Shown here piece after piece: positions 21,986 to 30,533 of a stretch of 64,000 nucleotides of DNA (positions are counted from its first letter, which is position 1; each line of letters opens with the position of its first letter). The notes under the pieces are model-generated. The model worked only from the letters and a program-made list of their open reading frames with translations. It made no database searches and was not told the origin of the DNA. This DNA is from Methylophilaceae bacterium LSUCC0401 (lineage in GTDB: Bacteria > Pseudomonadota > Gammaproteobacteria > Burkholderiales > Methylophilaceae), in the NCBI GenBank assembly GCA_024919035.1, contig CP103442.1, positions 806,001 to 870,000 on the forward strand, given 5' to 3'. The translations under genes were made by a program, and so were the position numbers.

Positions 21986-22014
21986 ATTCTAAATGAGAAT
22001 GATTCTCATTACAA
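21986..22014 (-). promoter_or_regulatory. Fur-controlled promoter of the siderophore receptor
   Basis: On the minus strand, TTGTAA (22014-22009), exactly 17 nt, then TAGAAT (21991-21986) form a sigma-70 promoter with transcription starting near 21979. The 19-bp Fur box AATGAGAATGATTCTCATT (21992-22010) is a perfect palindrome around its central base. It fills the whole spacer between -35 and -10 and covers the last two bases of the -35, so Fe-Fur binding would block polymerase directly. Confidence 0.88.
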
Positions 22015-22039
22015 TAAAAATATCGAATATTTTTTCCGA

Positions 22040-22045
22040 TATAAT
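22040..22045 (+). promoter_or_regulatory. Candidate -10 box of hslO, suggesting a leaderless mRNA
   Basis: A perfect TATAAT ends 6 nt before the hslO ATG (22052). The expected start point, about 7 nt after the box, is the A of the ATG itself. There is no Shine-Dalgarno sequence. No good -35 is visible at the proper distance. Confidence 0.5.
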
Positions 22046-22051
22046 TGAAAC

Positions 22052-22900
22052 ATGCATAATGACTTATTAAATCGCTTTTTAATTAAAAATTCCCCCATAC
22101 GTGGCAATATCATTAAAATTCAAAATAGTTTAGAACAATTAAAAAATTCTCTTGAAATACCAGAACAAATAGAAGAAGCATTTACCCAAATTATTACCGT
22201 TTGTCCAATGTTAGCTGGGACTTTAAAGTTTGATGGGGGCTTAATTCTTCAGATTCAAGGGAAAAAAGACTTGAAACTTATGATTGCCGAGTCTGATAAT
22301 CAATTCAATATTCGGGGTACTTTAAAACTCAACCAGATGACAGAAAAAAGCTTTGAAGAGCTTATTAAGGATGCAATTTTTGCTCTCACTATTGTCCATA
22401 AAGATCAAAAATCCCCTTATCAGGGGATTATTGAGATTGGCTCAGGCAATGTTAAGGATATGATTGAACATTATTTAACTCAATCAATGCAATTAAAAAG
22501 CAAAGTGTTTTTTTATCAAACCAGTACCATATCCTATGGGGTTCTTTTTCAAGAACTTCCCCATGAAAATGAAGATGACCGTTTTAAATCAGATAAATTA
22601 TGGGCGACAATAAATCAGATTGAAATCTCGAGTCTTCACAATTCACCGAGCAAGTTCCTTGGCGATCTTTTTCCAGATGATGATATACAAATTTACGAAG
22701 AACATTTAGTTAACTATAAATGCTCTTGTAGCCAAGAAAAAATCTTCAAAACTATAAGTTTAATAAATCCAGATGAAATTTATGCATCGTTAAAAAATGA
22801 TGTTGTTGAAATGGTATGTGAATACTGTCAGAAAAAATATTTGGTAACAAAAAATGAAATCGACATCATTTTCCAGAAAAATAGTCAAATTTTAAACTGA
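22052..22900 (+). CDS. hslO: Redox-regulated chaperone Hsp33
   Basis: Hsp33 is a cytoplasmic holdase switched on when oxidation releases zinc from four cysteines. The 282 residues keep the C-terminal switch: Cys224-x-Cys226 and, 29 residues later, Cys256-x-x-Cys259 (CEYC). The N-terminal domain includes ITVCPMLAGTLKFDGGLILQIQG, typical of the family. It is divergent from the siderophore receptor; the two promoters fit in 93 nt and the Fur box lies between them. The 3' end overlaps the convergent methyltransferase gene by 16 nt. Pairing of an oxidative-stress chaperone with an iron-regulated gene may be chance. Confidence 0.95.
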   Translation: MHNDLLNRFLIKNSPIRGNIIKIQNSLEQLKNSLEIPEQIEEAFTQIITVCPMLAGTLKFDGGLILQIQGKKDLKLMIAESDNQFNIRGTLKLNQMTEKSFEELIKDAIFALTIVHKDQKSPYQGIIEIGSGNVKDMIEHYLTQSMQLKSKVFFYQTSTISYGVLFQELPHENEDDRFKSDKLWATINQIEISSLHNSPSKFLGDLFPDDDIQIYEEHLVNYKCSCSQEKIFKTISLINPDEIYASLKNDVVEMVCEYCQKKYLVTKNEIDIIFQKNSQILN

Positions 22901-23658
22901 GCATTGTACATATAACTCATAATTCCGGCGGTGATTGCAACATTTAATGATTCCACAGAAGCTCTCATTGGGATTGAGATTGTTTTATATTTCCGAGAGT
23001 TTATGTGTTTAGATAAACCAAGACCCTCATTTCCAAGAACGAGGATAGTTTTTCTTGAAAATTGAAAATCATAAACACTCATACCTTGCATATCAGCTAA
23101 AACGATATCAAAAGATAGCTCAGATAAATCTATAAGTTTTGAATTAAGGAAAATTGGAATTTCAAATTGGCACCCCTGGCTGCCTCTTAATGTTTTGGGT
23201 GCCCAAGGATCCGTACAGTCGCTTGATAAAAAAATACCCATATTACCTGCAGCTTGTGCAGTTCTGATAATTGTTCCTAAATTACCAGGATCTTGAATGC
23301 CATCTATGAATAGATACAAGCCCTCTTTTAAATTTTTAACATCAAAATGATAAGAAAGAATTTTTGTTACTGCAATAAACCCTTGGTTGGTTTTTAATTC
23401 TGAAATTGTTTTAAAAATTGTTTCAGTGGTAACAAAAATCTTGTTATCCCAAGATTTTTTAAAAATAGTATGGTTTTTTTTATAAAAGTCTTCAGTGCAA
23501 CAAATCCACTCAAAATCTTTTTTATTTTTTAAATAACTTTCAAAAAGATGAAGCCCTTCTAGAACTGTTAAATTATTTTCTTCGCGAAATGATTTTTTAT
23601 GTTGAAGCTTTTTTAGAAACTTTAAACGACTATTATCTTTGGATTTAATCTCATGCAT
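22885..23658 (-). CDS. TrmH/SpoU-family RNA 2'-O-methyltransferase
   Basis: This 257-residue SPOUT methyltransferase has an N-terminal substrate-binding domain (about 1-95, beginning with KSKDNSRLKFLKKLQ). The catalytic knot domain carries all three motifs: DGIQDPGNLGTIIRTAQAAG (motif 1), ILVLGNEGLGLS (motif 2) and ISIPMRASVESLNVAITAGI (motif 3). These enzymes 2'-O-methylate rRNA or tRNA ribose using S-adenosylmethionine. The target nucleotide cannot be told from sequence; it is closer to the YsgA/TsnR-like group than to TrmH proper. It follows the TraB/GumN gene by 10 nt and probably shares its transcript. Confidence 0.85.
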   Translation of the reverse strand: MHEIKSKDNSRLKFLKKLQHKKSFREENNLTVLEGLHLFESYLKNKKDFEWICCTEDFYKKNHTIFKKSWDNKIFVTTETIFKTISELKTNQGFIAVTKILSYHFDVKNLKEGLYLFIDGIQDPGNLGTIIRTAQAAGNMGIFLSSDCTDPWAPKTLRGSQGCQFEIPIFLNSKLIDLSELSFDIVLADMQGMSVYDFQFSRKTILVLGNEGLGLSKHINSRKYKTISIPMRASVESLNVAITAGIMSYMYNAQFKI

Positions 23659-23668
23659 TTTTCAACAT

Positions 23669-24502
23669 TCAAAAATTTACCTGTTGAACAGTCAGTCTAT
23701 TTTGTTTTAAAAAGGCTACTAAGCCATCATCTCCTGCCAAATGCGAGGCACCAATTGCAACAAAAATTTGATGTGATTCCATTGCTTCTAAAATTTTTTT
23801 ATTGAACACTTGATTACGCTCAATTAATATCTTTTGTTTAACTTTTTGCCACAACTCTGGACTCATTAAATCTAGTGTGATCTTTTCATTTATTTCATGA
23901 ATCTTGATTAAGTTTCCATCAAGGTAGGTGACTAATAATTTCTCAAAATTCTCTTGCTTTATCTTATCAGGTCTTTTTAATGCATTTTTCAAAATTTCTA
24001 TTTGTTCATTAGTGGTCAAGAAATCTAAAACTGAAAAATGCTCAATATTTTTCATCAAGCCTTGAGTTTTTATGTATGCATCTTCAGCAATTTGTTTAAG
24101 AAGGTTATCTTGATTAAAAGGGGTAATTGGGTTGGGAGAATCAAAAATAAATGCAAGAAGCCACGGTTTCATTTTTATGGCCTGATCATAGAACATCACA
24201 TGAAAATTGATCAAATCTTTTAGTCGCTCAAGTTCGTTATCAGTCAATTGAGCGGGAATATCAATATTAAGATTTTGAATGACTGATGCATCAGTCAATT
24301 CATCTGTTTCCATCATAAAAAGGCTGGATTGCTTTATTGCATTTATTATCTTTGGATCGAAATTTGTAACACGATTATCATCACTGTGGAAAGTCCCAAA
24401 AATAAAATGTTTATTGCCTTTTGTGTCTGTGATTTCATAAAAAGTTGATCCTGCATGGGCAATAACTGAAAAACATAAAATTAAAAAGGGTAAAATTTTC
24501 AT
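23669..24502 (-). CDS. TraB/GumN family protein
   Basis: This 277-residue exported protein has a signal peptide (MKILPFLILCFSVIAHA, cleavage after Ala17). The mature part starts with FYEI and continues with KHFIFGTFHSDD. Near the C terminus it has FVAIGASHLAGDDGLVAFL. These are the two GxH motifs of the TraB/GumN (TIKI) superfamily, thought to be metal-dependent peptidases; the bacterial role is unknown. The gene starts only 15 nt from the divergent aat start, so its promoter must lie at least partly inside aat. Confidence 0.8.
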   Translation of the reverse strand: MKILPFLILCFSVIAHAGSTFYEITDTKGNKHFIFGTFHSDDNRVTNFDPKIINAIKQSSLFMMETDELTDASVIQNLNIDIPAQLTDNELERLKDLINFHVMFYDQAIKMKPWLLAFIFDSPNPITPFNQDNLLKQIAEDAYIKTQGLMKNIEHFSVLDFLTTNEQIEILKNALKRPDKIKQENFEKLLVTYLDGNLIKIHEINEKITLDLMSPELWQKVKQKILIERNQVFNKKILEAMESHQIFVAIGASHLAGDDGLVAFLKQNRLTVQQVNF

Positions 24503-24517
24503 GAGACTATTATAACC

Positions 24518-25174
24518 ATGAAGAGAAATAAAATTATTTTTATTGAAAGCCCGAGTGATTTCAAAGAATTGAATCTATCATCGACACCTGATCACGGTCT
24601 TGTAGCCTTTTCTCATAACTTGACACCACAGTTGATACTAGCTGCATATGAATATGGAATTTTTCCTTGGTTTAATGAAGATGAACCGATTTTATGGTGG
24701 TCCCCAAATCCACGACAAATTTTGAATATAAATAATCTTCATACTTCACGAAGTTTAAAAAAAATTATAAAAAAAAATATTTTTAAATTTAATATCAATA
24801 ATCAATTTAATCAGGTTATTGATTTATGCAGAATAGTTAAAAGGAAAAATCAAAATGGGACATGGATTGATAATAGAATTATCAGAGCTTATTCCGATCT
24901 CCACCAAACGGGCTATGCTCACTCATTTGAACTTTATGATGATAATGAGCTTATTGCTGGGGTTTATGGGCTCATAATCAAAAATATATTCTTTGGTGAG
25001 TCGATGTTTCATTTAAAGACTAATGCTTCAAAAATTTGTTTTTTCTATATGTGTCAATTTTTAAAAAAACAAGGTATTCAAATTATTGATACTCAAGTTG
25101 AGAGTGAACATATAAAAAAATGGGGTGGAACATTAGTTACGCGAGAAGAGTTTCTGGCTATAATTAATTCATGA
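24518..25174 (+). CDS. aat: Leucyl/phenylalanyl-tRNA--protein transferase
   Basis: Aat adds Leu or Phe to proteins with N-terminal Arg or Lys, marking them for ClpS/ClpAP (N-end rule). The 218 residues contain the family blocks LAAYEYGIFPWFNEDEPILWWSPNPR, NGTWIDNRIIRAYSDLHQTGYAHSFE (given here in part) and AGVYGLIIKNIFFGESMFH. Length is slightly below the usual 230. The next gene, a second aminoacyl-tRNA protein transferase, overlaps by 4 nt (ATGA). TATTAT at 24508-24513 may be the -10 box, only 4 nt before the ATG. Confidence 0.94.
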   Translation: MKRNKIIFIESPSDFKELNLSSTPDHGLVAFSHNLTPQLILAAYEYGIFPWFNEDEPILWWSPNPRQILNINNLHTSRSLKKIIKKNIFKFNINNQFNQVIDLCRIVKRKNQNGTWIDNRIIRAYSDLHQTGYAHSFELYDDNELIAGVYGLIIKNIFFGESMFHLKTNASKICFFYMCQFLKKQGIQIIDTQVESEHIKKWGGTLVTREEFLAIINS

Positions 25175-25896
25175 GTTATCCAGAAAATAATGAATTCAAA
25201 AAAATTCAGTTTTATTTAACTGCAAATTACAATTGTGGATATATTTCTGGAAAAAAAGCTCAGTCAATCGTTGCTTCACCATACCAAAATATAAAACAAA
25301 AAGAATTCGATAATTTAATCAATATTGGTTTTCGAAGAAGTGGGAATCATGTATACAAACCTCATTGTCACGAATGTGAGGCTTGTGTTCCAATCAGACT
25401 GAATGTGAAAGATTTCAAACCTAATAAAAGCCAAATAAGATGTTTAAAAAAAAATAATTTTGAAGTGATTATTTCAGATCTAAATTTCAACCCAGAAGAT
25501 TTTCAACTTTACCAACAATATCAAAGTATTCGACATCAGGATCAATCAACTTCTGAAGAAGATCAAAAAAATGAGTATATTAATTTTTTACTAACCAGTA
25601 ACATAAAATCTCAAATGATTAAATTTTTTATTCAAGATAAATTAGTCATGGTCAGTATTGTTGATATATTAGTCGATGGCATTTCTGCGGTTTACACGTT
25701 TTATGATCAAAATATGCCAAAGTTAGGCCTAGGTACCTATTCAATTTTATGGCTGACTGATTGGTGTAAAAAAAATAAACTCCCTTATCTTTATCTCGGT
25801 TATTGGATTTCAGATAATGCTAAAATGAGCTATAAAACAAGGTTCAAACCCTATGAGCTTCTAAATAAAAAAGAGTGGAAAAAATTTAATGAATAA
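25171..25896 (+). CDS. bpt: Aspartate/glutamate leucyltransferase (Bpt, arginyltransferase-like)
   Basis: Bpt transfers leucine from Leu-tRNA to proteins with N-terminal Asp or Glu. It is built on the eukaryotic ATE1 fold. The 241 residues include the YNCGYISGKKAQSIVA N-terminal motif, the Cys-rich HCHECEACVPIRL, YQSIRHQDQS and the C-terminal SYKTRFKPYELL. Length is typical of the bacterial form. It overlaps aat by 4 nt and tyrA by 8 nt, so the two N-end-rule transferases are translated as a pair at the head of the long aat-to-pyrF run. Confidence 0.92.
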   Translation: MSYPENNEFKKIQFYLTANYNCGYISGKKAQSIVASPYQNIKQKEFDNLINIGFRRSGNHVYKPHCHECEACVPIRLNVKDFKPNKSQIRCLKKNNFEVIISDLNFNPEDFQLYQQYQSIRHQDQSTSEEDQKNEYINFLLTSNIKSQMIKFFIQDKLVMVSIVDILVDGISAVYTFYDQNMPKLGLGTYSILWLTDWCKKNKLPYLYLGYWISDNAKMSYKTRFKPYELLNKKEWKKFNE

Positions 25897-26734
25897 ATTG
25901 TGTATTATTGGCCTTGGTTTATTAGGGGGTTCAATTGGTAAAGATTGTATTGCAAATCATCATGTTAAACATGTGATTGGATTTGGAAGAAATAAAAAAA
26001 CATTAGAAATAGCCAAACAACTAAATCTTGTTCATGACATATCAGATGATTACACAGATATCCATGATGCAGATCTTGTTATTATTGCAACACCTGTAAG
26101 ACAAATTGAAAAAGTATTAAATCAAATAAAGCCTCATCTCTCAGAAAAAACCATCATTACTGATGTTGGAAGTACAAAATATAATGTACTCACAAAAGCA
26201 AATAATGTACTTGGAAAGCATTTTAAAAACTTTATAGGATCTCATCCCATAGCAGGATCTGAAAAACATGGTCCAGAAGCTGCCCAAGAGAGCTTATTTC
26301 ATGATAAAAATATCATCGTTACAACGCATGATCAAAATGCTGATAAAGATATTAATGCAATCAAAAGTTTTTGGCATTTATTAAAAGGAAAAGTAATTAT
26401 TATGGATGCTCAACAACATGATGAAATTTTTTCCACTGTGAGCCATCTCCCACATGCTTTAGCTATGATTTTCATGAATATGATTTTTCAGAAATCAAAC
26501 AAAGATCAATTAATGAGTTTTGCTGCAAGTGGATTTAGAGATTTTACAAGAATCGCTGCTAGCTCTCCGGAGATGTGGAAAGATATTTTTATTGAGAATA
26601 GAGATGCTTGCATAAAAGATTTAGCTGAATTTAAAAAACAAATTGAGTTATTTGAAAAAATATTAAACGATGAGGATCAGCTTGAAAATTTTATTGACAG
26701 CGCAAGTCAATTAAGAAAAAACTGGAAATACTAA
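25889..26734 (+). CDS. tyrA: Prephenate dehydrogenase
   Basis: TyrA oxidatively decarboxylates prephenate to 4-hydroxyphenylpyruvate in tyrosine synthesis. The 281 residues start with the dinucleotide-binding motif GLGLLGGSIGKD; the acidic or neutral position after strand 2 is GRNKK. SHPIAGSEKHGPEAA is the prephenate-binding block, with its catalytic His in the HPI segment, and STVSHLPHALA is the second His block. There is no ACT or chorismate mutase domain. It abuts aroA with no gap. The tyrA-aroA-cmk-rpsA-ihfB order is common in betaproteobacteria; the pheA/hisC genes that often precede it are absent here. Confidence 0.93.
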   Translation: MNKLCIIGLGLLGGSIGKDCIANHHVKHVIGFGRNKKTLEIAKQLNLVHDISDDYTDIHDADLVIIATPVRQIEKVLNQIKPHLSEKTIITDVGSTKYNVLTKANNVLGKHFKNFIGSHPIAGSEKHGPEAAQESLFHDKNIIVTTHDQNADKDINAIKSFWHLLKGKVIIMDAQQHDEIFSTVSHLPHALAMIFMNMIFQKSNKDQLMSFAASGFRDFTRIAASSPEMWKDIFIENRDACIKDLAEFKKQIELFEKILNDEDQLENFIDSASQLRKNWKY

Positions 26735-28018
26735 ATGCAAGATTTAAAGTTATTTCCTCAAATTAAAATTAATGGATCAATAAAACCTCCAGGATCAAAA
26801 AGTATTACCAATCGCCTGTTATTGCTGAGTTCACTATGCCCTCAAAAAATAGTTATTACTAATCACCTTGTTTCAGATGATTCAGGCTTCATGATTCAAG
26901 CATTAAAAGATTTAGGCCTATCCATAAACAATCAAACGGAATCCATCGTTATTGAAGGTGGTATTCATAAATACTCAACAGAAGTTTCTTTATTTTTAGG
27001 AAATGCAGGTACAGCTTTTAGGCCTCTATGTGCTGTTTTATCATTATTAGGTGGAGATTATATTTTAGATGGTATTAAAAGAATGCATGAAAGGCCAATT
27101 AAAGATCTAATTGATGCCCTCAACCAGATTGGTGCACAAATTACTTATTTAAAAAATGATGGATACCCTCCCTTAAAAATTGGTTCATTCAATGATACGG
27201 CAATTCAAGAAGTCGTCGTAAAGGGAAATACCTCAAGCCAATTTTTATCAAGCCTTCTGATGGCTCTTCCAATATTAAAAAGAGATGTTCAAGTTAATAT
27301 AGATGGTGAGTTAATATCTAAACCTTATATCGATATCACCCTTAATCTATTAGACATCTTTAATATAAAATTTATTAATCATAACTATGAAAGTTTTGAA
27401 TACAGGTATTCTGAAAAAAACTATTATTTTGCAAAAAACCCTGTAATTTCAGTAGAGCCTGATGCTTCATCAGCAAGTTACTTTTTTGCAGCCGCGGCCA
27501 TTTCTGGAAAAATAGAAATAATGGATTTAACAAAAAACTCAATCCAAGGGGATATCTATTTTCTTGAGTGCATAGAAAAAATGGGAGCAAAAGTTAAGTA
27601 TTTAAATAATTCAATCACAGTTTCTCAAGCAGACCAACTATCTGGAGGATATTTTAATTGTATTTCAATACCAGATGCTGCAATGACACTGGCAATTTTA
27701 GGGTTATTTTGTTCATCACCCCTTACATTAGATAATATTGCTAGTTGGAAAGTTAAAGAGACGGATCGTATCCGTGCAATGAAAAATGAACTAGAAAAGT
27801 TTGGTGCTAAAGTTGATGCGACTGATAATTCAATCACCATAAATCCACCCAAAAAATTAAATAATAATATTCGTGTCAAAACTTATGACGATCACAGAAT
27901 TGCCATGTGTTTTGCCCTAACCTGTCTTGGAGGTGTCATAACAATTATTGAAGATCCTCAGTGCGTCAATAAAACTTATCCTAATTTTTTTAGGGATTTC
28001 ACAGGCCTCCTGTCATGA
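26735..28018 (+). CDS. aroA: 3-phosphoshikimate 1-carboxyvinyltransferase (EPSP synthase)
   Basis: AroA joins phosphoenolpyruvate to shikimate-3-phosphate. The 427 residues show PPGSKSITNRLLLLSSLCP, LFLGNAGTAFRPLCAVLS and, further on, the KETDRIRAMKNELEKFGA block and DDHRIAMCFAL. The NAGTAFRP form is that of class I, glyphosate-sensitive enzymes. The ATG directly follows the tyrA stop; the stop overlaps cmk by 4 nt (ATGA). All catalytic residues that I can locate are present. Confidence 0.97.
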   Translation: MQDLKLFPQIKINGSIKPPGSKSITNRLLLLSSLCPQKIVITNHLVSDDSGFMIQALKDLGLSINNQTESIVIEGGIHKYSTEVSLFLGNAGTAFRPLCAVLSLLGGDYILDGIKRMHERPIKDLIDALNQIGAQITYLKNDGYPPLKIGSFNDTAIQEVVVKGNTSSQFLSSLLMALPILKRDVQVNIDGELISKPYIDITLNLLDIFNIKFINHNYESFEYRYSEKNYYFAKNPVISVEPDASSASYFFAAAAISGKIEIMDLTKNSIQGDIYFLECIEKMGAKVKYLNNSITVSQADQLSGGYFNCISIPDAAMTLAILGLFCSSPLTLDNIASWKVKETDRIRAMKNELEKFGAKVDATDNSITINPPKKLNNNIRVKTYDDHRIAMCFALTCLGGVITIIEDPQCVNKTYPNFFRDFTGLLS

Positions 28019-28653
28019 ATTTAATTACCATTGATGGTCCAGCCGGTTCTGGTAAGGGAACCATAGCAAGAATTCTCTCTGATAGGCTTCATTTAAATTA
28101 CCTTGATTCTGGAGCAATTTATAGAGTGATTGCTCTTTTTCTAAACAGAAATCATATTCCTAATGATGAAGAACAACTAATTAAACAGAAAATTAAAGAT
28201 TTAAATATAGTTTTTTTAAAAACAAAAGTCACACTTAATAATGATGATGTGACTGAAGAAATTCGAAGTGAAAAAATCGCTAAAACAGCTTCTCATATTT
28301 CTTCATTAAAATCAGTCAGAGCTTCTATCTTAGATCTGCAAAGATCTTATTTCCAGCCACCTGGGCTTGTGGCTGAAGGGAGAGATATGGGAACGGTTGT
28401 TTTTCCTGAAGCAAATAAAAAGTTTTTTCTCACAGCATCAACTGAAGAACGAGCTGCTCGAAGATATAAACAGTTGATTTCAAAAGGTTTTGATGTTAAT
28501 ATTCACGACCTTGTATCTGAGATACAAGAAAGAGATGATCGTGATATAAATCGAAAAATTTCACCGCTAGTACCCGCTAGTGATGCACACCAGATTGATA
28601 CTACGTTTTTATCTCCTGATGAAGTCGTAAATGCGATTCTTCAGAAAATATAA
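28015..28653 (+). CDS. cmk: Cytidylate kinase
   Basis: Cmk phosphorylates CMP and dCMP. The 212 residues begin LITIDGPAGSGKGTIARIL, the P-loop of the family. They include YLDSGAIYRVIAL, AEGRDMGTVVFPEA and RRYKQLISKGFDV, plus the ERDDRDINRKISPL segment that binds the nucleotide. It overlaps aroA by 4 nt. The 77 nt to rpsA hold the rpsA leader with two hairpins. Confidence 0.96.
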   Translation: MNLITIDGPAGSGKGTIARILSDRLHLNYLDSGAIYRVIALFLNRNHIPNDEEQLIKQKIKDLNIVFLKTKVTLNNDDVTEEIRSEKIAKTASHISSLKSVRASILDLQRSYFQPPGLVAEGRDMGTVVFPEANKKFFLTASTEERAARRYKQLISKGFDVNIHDLVSEIQERDDRDINRKISPLVPASDAHQIDTTFLSPDEVVNAILQKI

Positions 28654-28664
28654 ATTATAGAGCT

Positions 28665-28687
28665 CTTTATGGCCCCAAACCATAAAG
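28665..28687 (+). promoter_or_regulatory. Hairpin 1 in the cmk-rpsA gap
   Basis: A perfect 8-bp stem (CTTTATGG / CCATAAAG) closes a 7-nt loop CCCCAAA and is followed by TTTATTT. It lies 43 nt before the rpsA ATG. It can be read as a weak intrinsic terminator/attenuator after cmk, or as part of the structured rpsA leader through which S1 represses its own translation in other proteobacteria. Confidence 0.5.
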
Positions 28688-28700
28688 TTTATTTAACTAC

Positions 28701-28716
28701 CCCATTGCTAGATGGG
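28701..28716 (+). promoter_or_regulatory. Hairpin 2 next to the rpsA ribosome binding site
   Basis: CCCAT (28701-28705) pairs with ATGGG (28712-28716) around a 6-nt loop TGCTAG. It is followed by GGAA (28721-28724), the only Shine-Dalgarno-like sequence before the rpsA ATG (28731). The closeness to the start codon suggests a role in translation control. Confidence 0.4.
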
Positions 28717-28730
28717 AACTGGAAATTTTA

Positions 28731-30251
28731 ATGACAACTTTAACAAAAAATACTGAAACAAAAAACAATGAAAATTTTGCTGCAATGCTTGAAGAAAGTC
28801 TTGCACTAAAAGAAATGCGTCAAGGAGAAATCATAACTGCCGAAGTGGTAGGAATTGATTCAGATGTCGTAATTGTCAATGCAGGACTTAAATCAGAAAG
28901 TTTTATCAAAATTGATGAATTCTATAATGATAAGAGAGAGATTGAGGTAGCTATTGGTGATTTTGTTAAAGTTGCTATTGATAAACTAGAAGATGGTTAT
29001 GGTTCCACAATCCTGTCACGTGAACGAGCAAAAAAAATACAGGCTTGGGATGACCTTGAAAATGCAATGAATGAAAATATTACCGTCACTGGATTTGTAA
29101 GCTCACGCGTAAAAGGTGGACTTAGAGTTTCAGTGAATGGGATAACGGCTTTCTTACCAGGATCACTTGTTGATTCAAGACCTGTTAAGGACACGATGCC
29201 ATATGAAAATAAAGAAACAGAACTCAAAGTTATCAAAATTGATAAAAAAAGAAACAATATTGTTGTTTCTAGAAAAGCAGTCTTAGAAGAACAAATGGGT
29301 GCCGACAGAGAATCTATTATTGGAACGCTATCGGAAGGTGCAGTAGTCAAAGGTATTATCAAAAACATAACTGATTATGGTGCATTTGTCGACTTAGGTG
29401 GAATTGATGGTTTGCTGCATATTACTGATTTAGCTTGGAAACGAATTAAACACCCTTCTGAGGTTTTAAATGTAGGTGATGAAATAGAAGCAAAGGTATT
29501 AAAATACGATCAAGAAAAAAATCGTGTTTCACTAGGTCTAAAACAATTAGGTGATGATCCATGGATTGGTTTAGAAAGAAGATATCCAGTAAATACCAGA
29601 ATATTTGGTAAAGTTTCTAACCTTACAGATTATGGTGCTTTTGTTGAAATTGAGTCTGGTATTGAAGGACTTGTTCATGTATCTGAAATGGATTGGACCA
29701 ATAAAAATATTCACCCTACTAAGGTTGTCAACCTTGGGGATGAAGTCGAAGTAATGATTCTTGAAGTTGATGAAGAAAAAAGAAGGTTATCTTTAGGTGT
29801 TAAACAATGTAAAGAAAATCCCTGGCTTGCTTTCGAAAGTGACCATAAACAAGGTGAAACAATTAAAGGATCTATTAAATCTATTACAGACTTTGGAATC
29901 TTTATTGGTTTAGATGGCGGTATTGATGGGTTAATTCACTTATCAGATATTTCAGCTTCAGAGCCAAATGAGGAAGCGGTTAAAAAATATAAAAAGGGTG
30001 ATGAAGTTGAAGCAAAGATCCTAGCAATCGATGTTGAAAAAGAAAGAATTTCCCTAGGAATCAAACACCTCTCACCTGATTATGTGGAAGAGAAAACAGA
30101 AGAAACTACAACTAAAAAAGCAGAAACAACCTCCAAGTCTGCTAAAACGAAAAAAGCTGCTGGAAGTGAACCTGAAAATGCAGGAACCACTAATCTTGGC
30201 GCTCTTCTGAAAGCAAAAATGGATACCAGTGACAAGGAAAACAAAGACTAA
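28731..30251 (+). CDS. rpsA: 30S ribosomal protein S1, five-domain form
   Basis: S1 helps the 30S subunit bind and unfold mRNA. The 506 residues hold five S1 repeats, about 31-97, 115-180, 201-270, 290-358 and 374-443. The fifth repeat ([20 protein letters not shown]) aligns with domain 5 of the E. coli protein. Instead of domain 6 there is a Lys/Thr/Ala-rich low-complexity tail (about 450-485) and then [14 protein letters not shown], the usual C-terminal tail of betaproteobacterial S1. So a whole domain appears to be missing internally, not just the end. Domains 1 and 2, which bind the ribosome, are intact. ihfB follows after 3 nt. Confidence 0.95.
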   Translation: MTTLTKNTETKNNENFAAMLEESLALKEMRQGEIITAEVVGIDSDVVIVNAGLKSESFIKIDEFYNDKREIEVAIGDFVKVAIDKLEDGYGSTILSRERAKKIQAWDDLENAMNENITVTGFVSSRVKGGLRVSVNGITAFLPGSLVDSRPVKDTMPYENKETELKVIKIDKKRNNIVVSRKAVLEEQMGADRESIIGTLSEGAVVKGIIKNITDYGAFVDLGGIDGLLHITDLAWKRIKHPSEVLNVGDEIEAKVLKYDQEKNRVSLGLKQLGDDPWIGLERRYPVNTRIFGKVSNLTDYGAFVEIESGIEGLVHVSEMDWTNKNIHPTKVVNLGDEVEVMILEVDEEKRRLSLGVKQCKENPWLAFESDHKQGETIKGSIKSITDFGIFIGLDGGIDGLIHLSDISASEPNEEAVKKYKKGDEVEAKILAIDVEKERISLGIKHLSPDYVEEKTEETTTKKAETTSKSAKTKKAAGSEPENAGTTNLGALLKAKMDTSDKENKD

Positions 30252-30254
30252 ATA

Positions 30255-30533
30255 ATGACTCGTTCAGAATTAATCGAAAAGCTTTCAGTTCAGTTTTCAC
30301 AACTTATGCACAAAGATGCAGAGTTGGTTGTTAAAAACATACTAGACTCTATGATTGAAACTCTAAATAAGGGTAAAAGAATAGAGATAAGGGGATTTGG
30401 AAGCTTTTCACTGAACAAAAGACCAGCAAGAATTGGTCGCAACCCCAAAACTGGTGAAAAAGTAGAAATTAGTGAAAAATTTGTACCGCATTTTAAAGCT
30501 GGTAAAGAATTACGCTCACGTGTTGATAAGTAA
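30255..30533 (+). CDS. ihfB: Integration host factor beta subunit
   Basis: IhfB pairs with IhfA to bend DNA. The 92 residues start [11 protein letters not shown] and carry [28 protein letters not shown], the DNA-bending arm with its Pro at the tip, then [11 protein letters not shown]. It lies 3 nt after rpsA, the classic rpsA-ihfB order. The usual next gene lapA is missing; 46 nt later comes lapB. The gap holds a 12-bp palindrome AAAGTATACTTT (30539-30550) of no clear meaning. Confidence 0.96.
   Translation: MTRSELIEKLSVQFSQLMHKDAELVVKNILDSMIETLNKGKRIEIRGFGSFSLNKRPARIGRNPKTGEKVEISEKFVPHFKAGKELRSRVDK

Noticed and set aside
28997-29368. 123-residue minus-strand open frame inside rpsA
   Set aside because: Antisense to S1 domains 1-3, with composition that mirrors the sense codons; no start signal.
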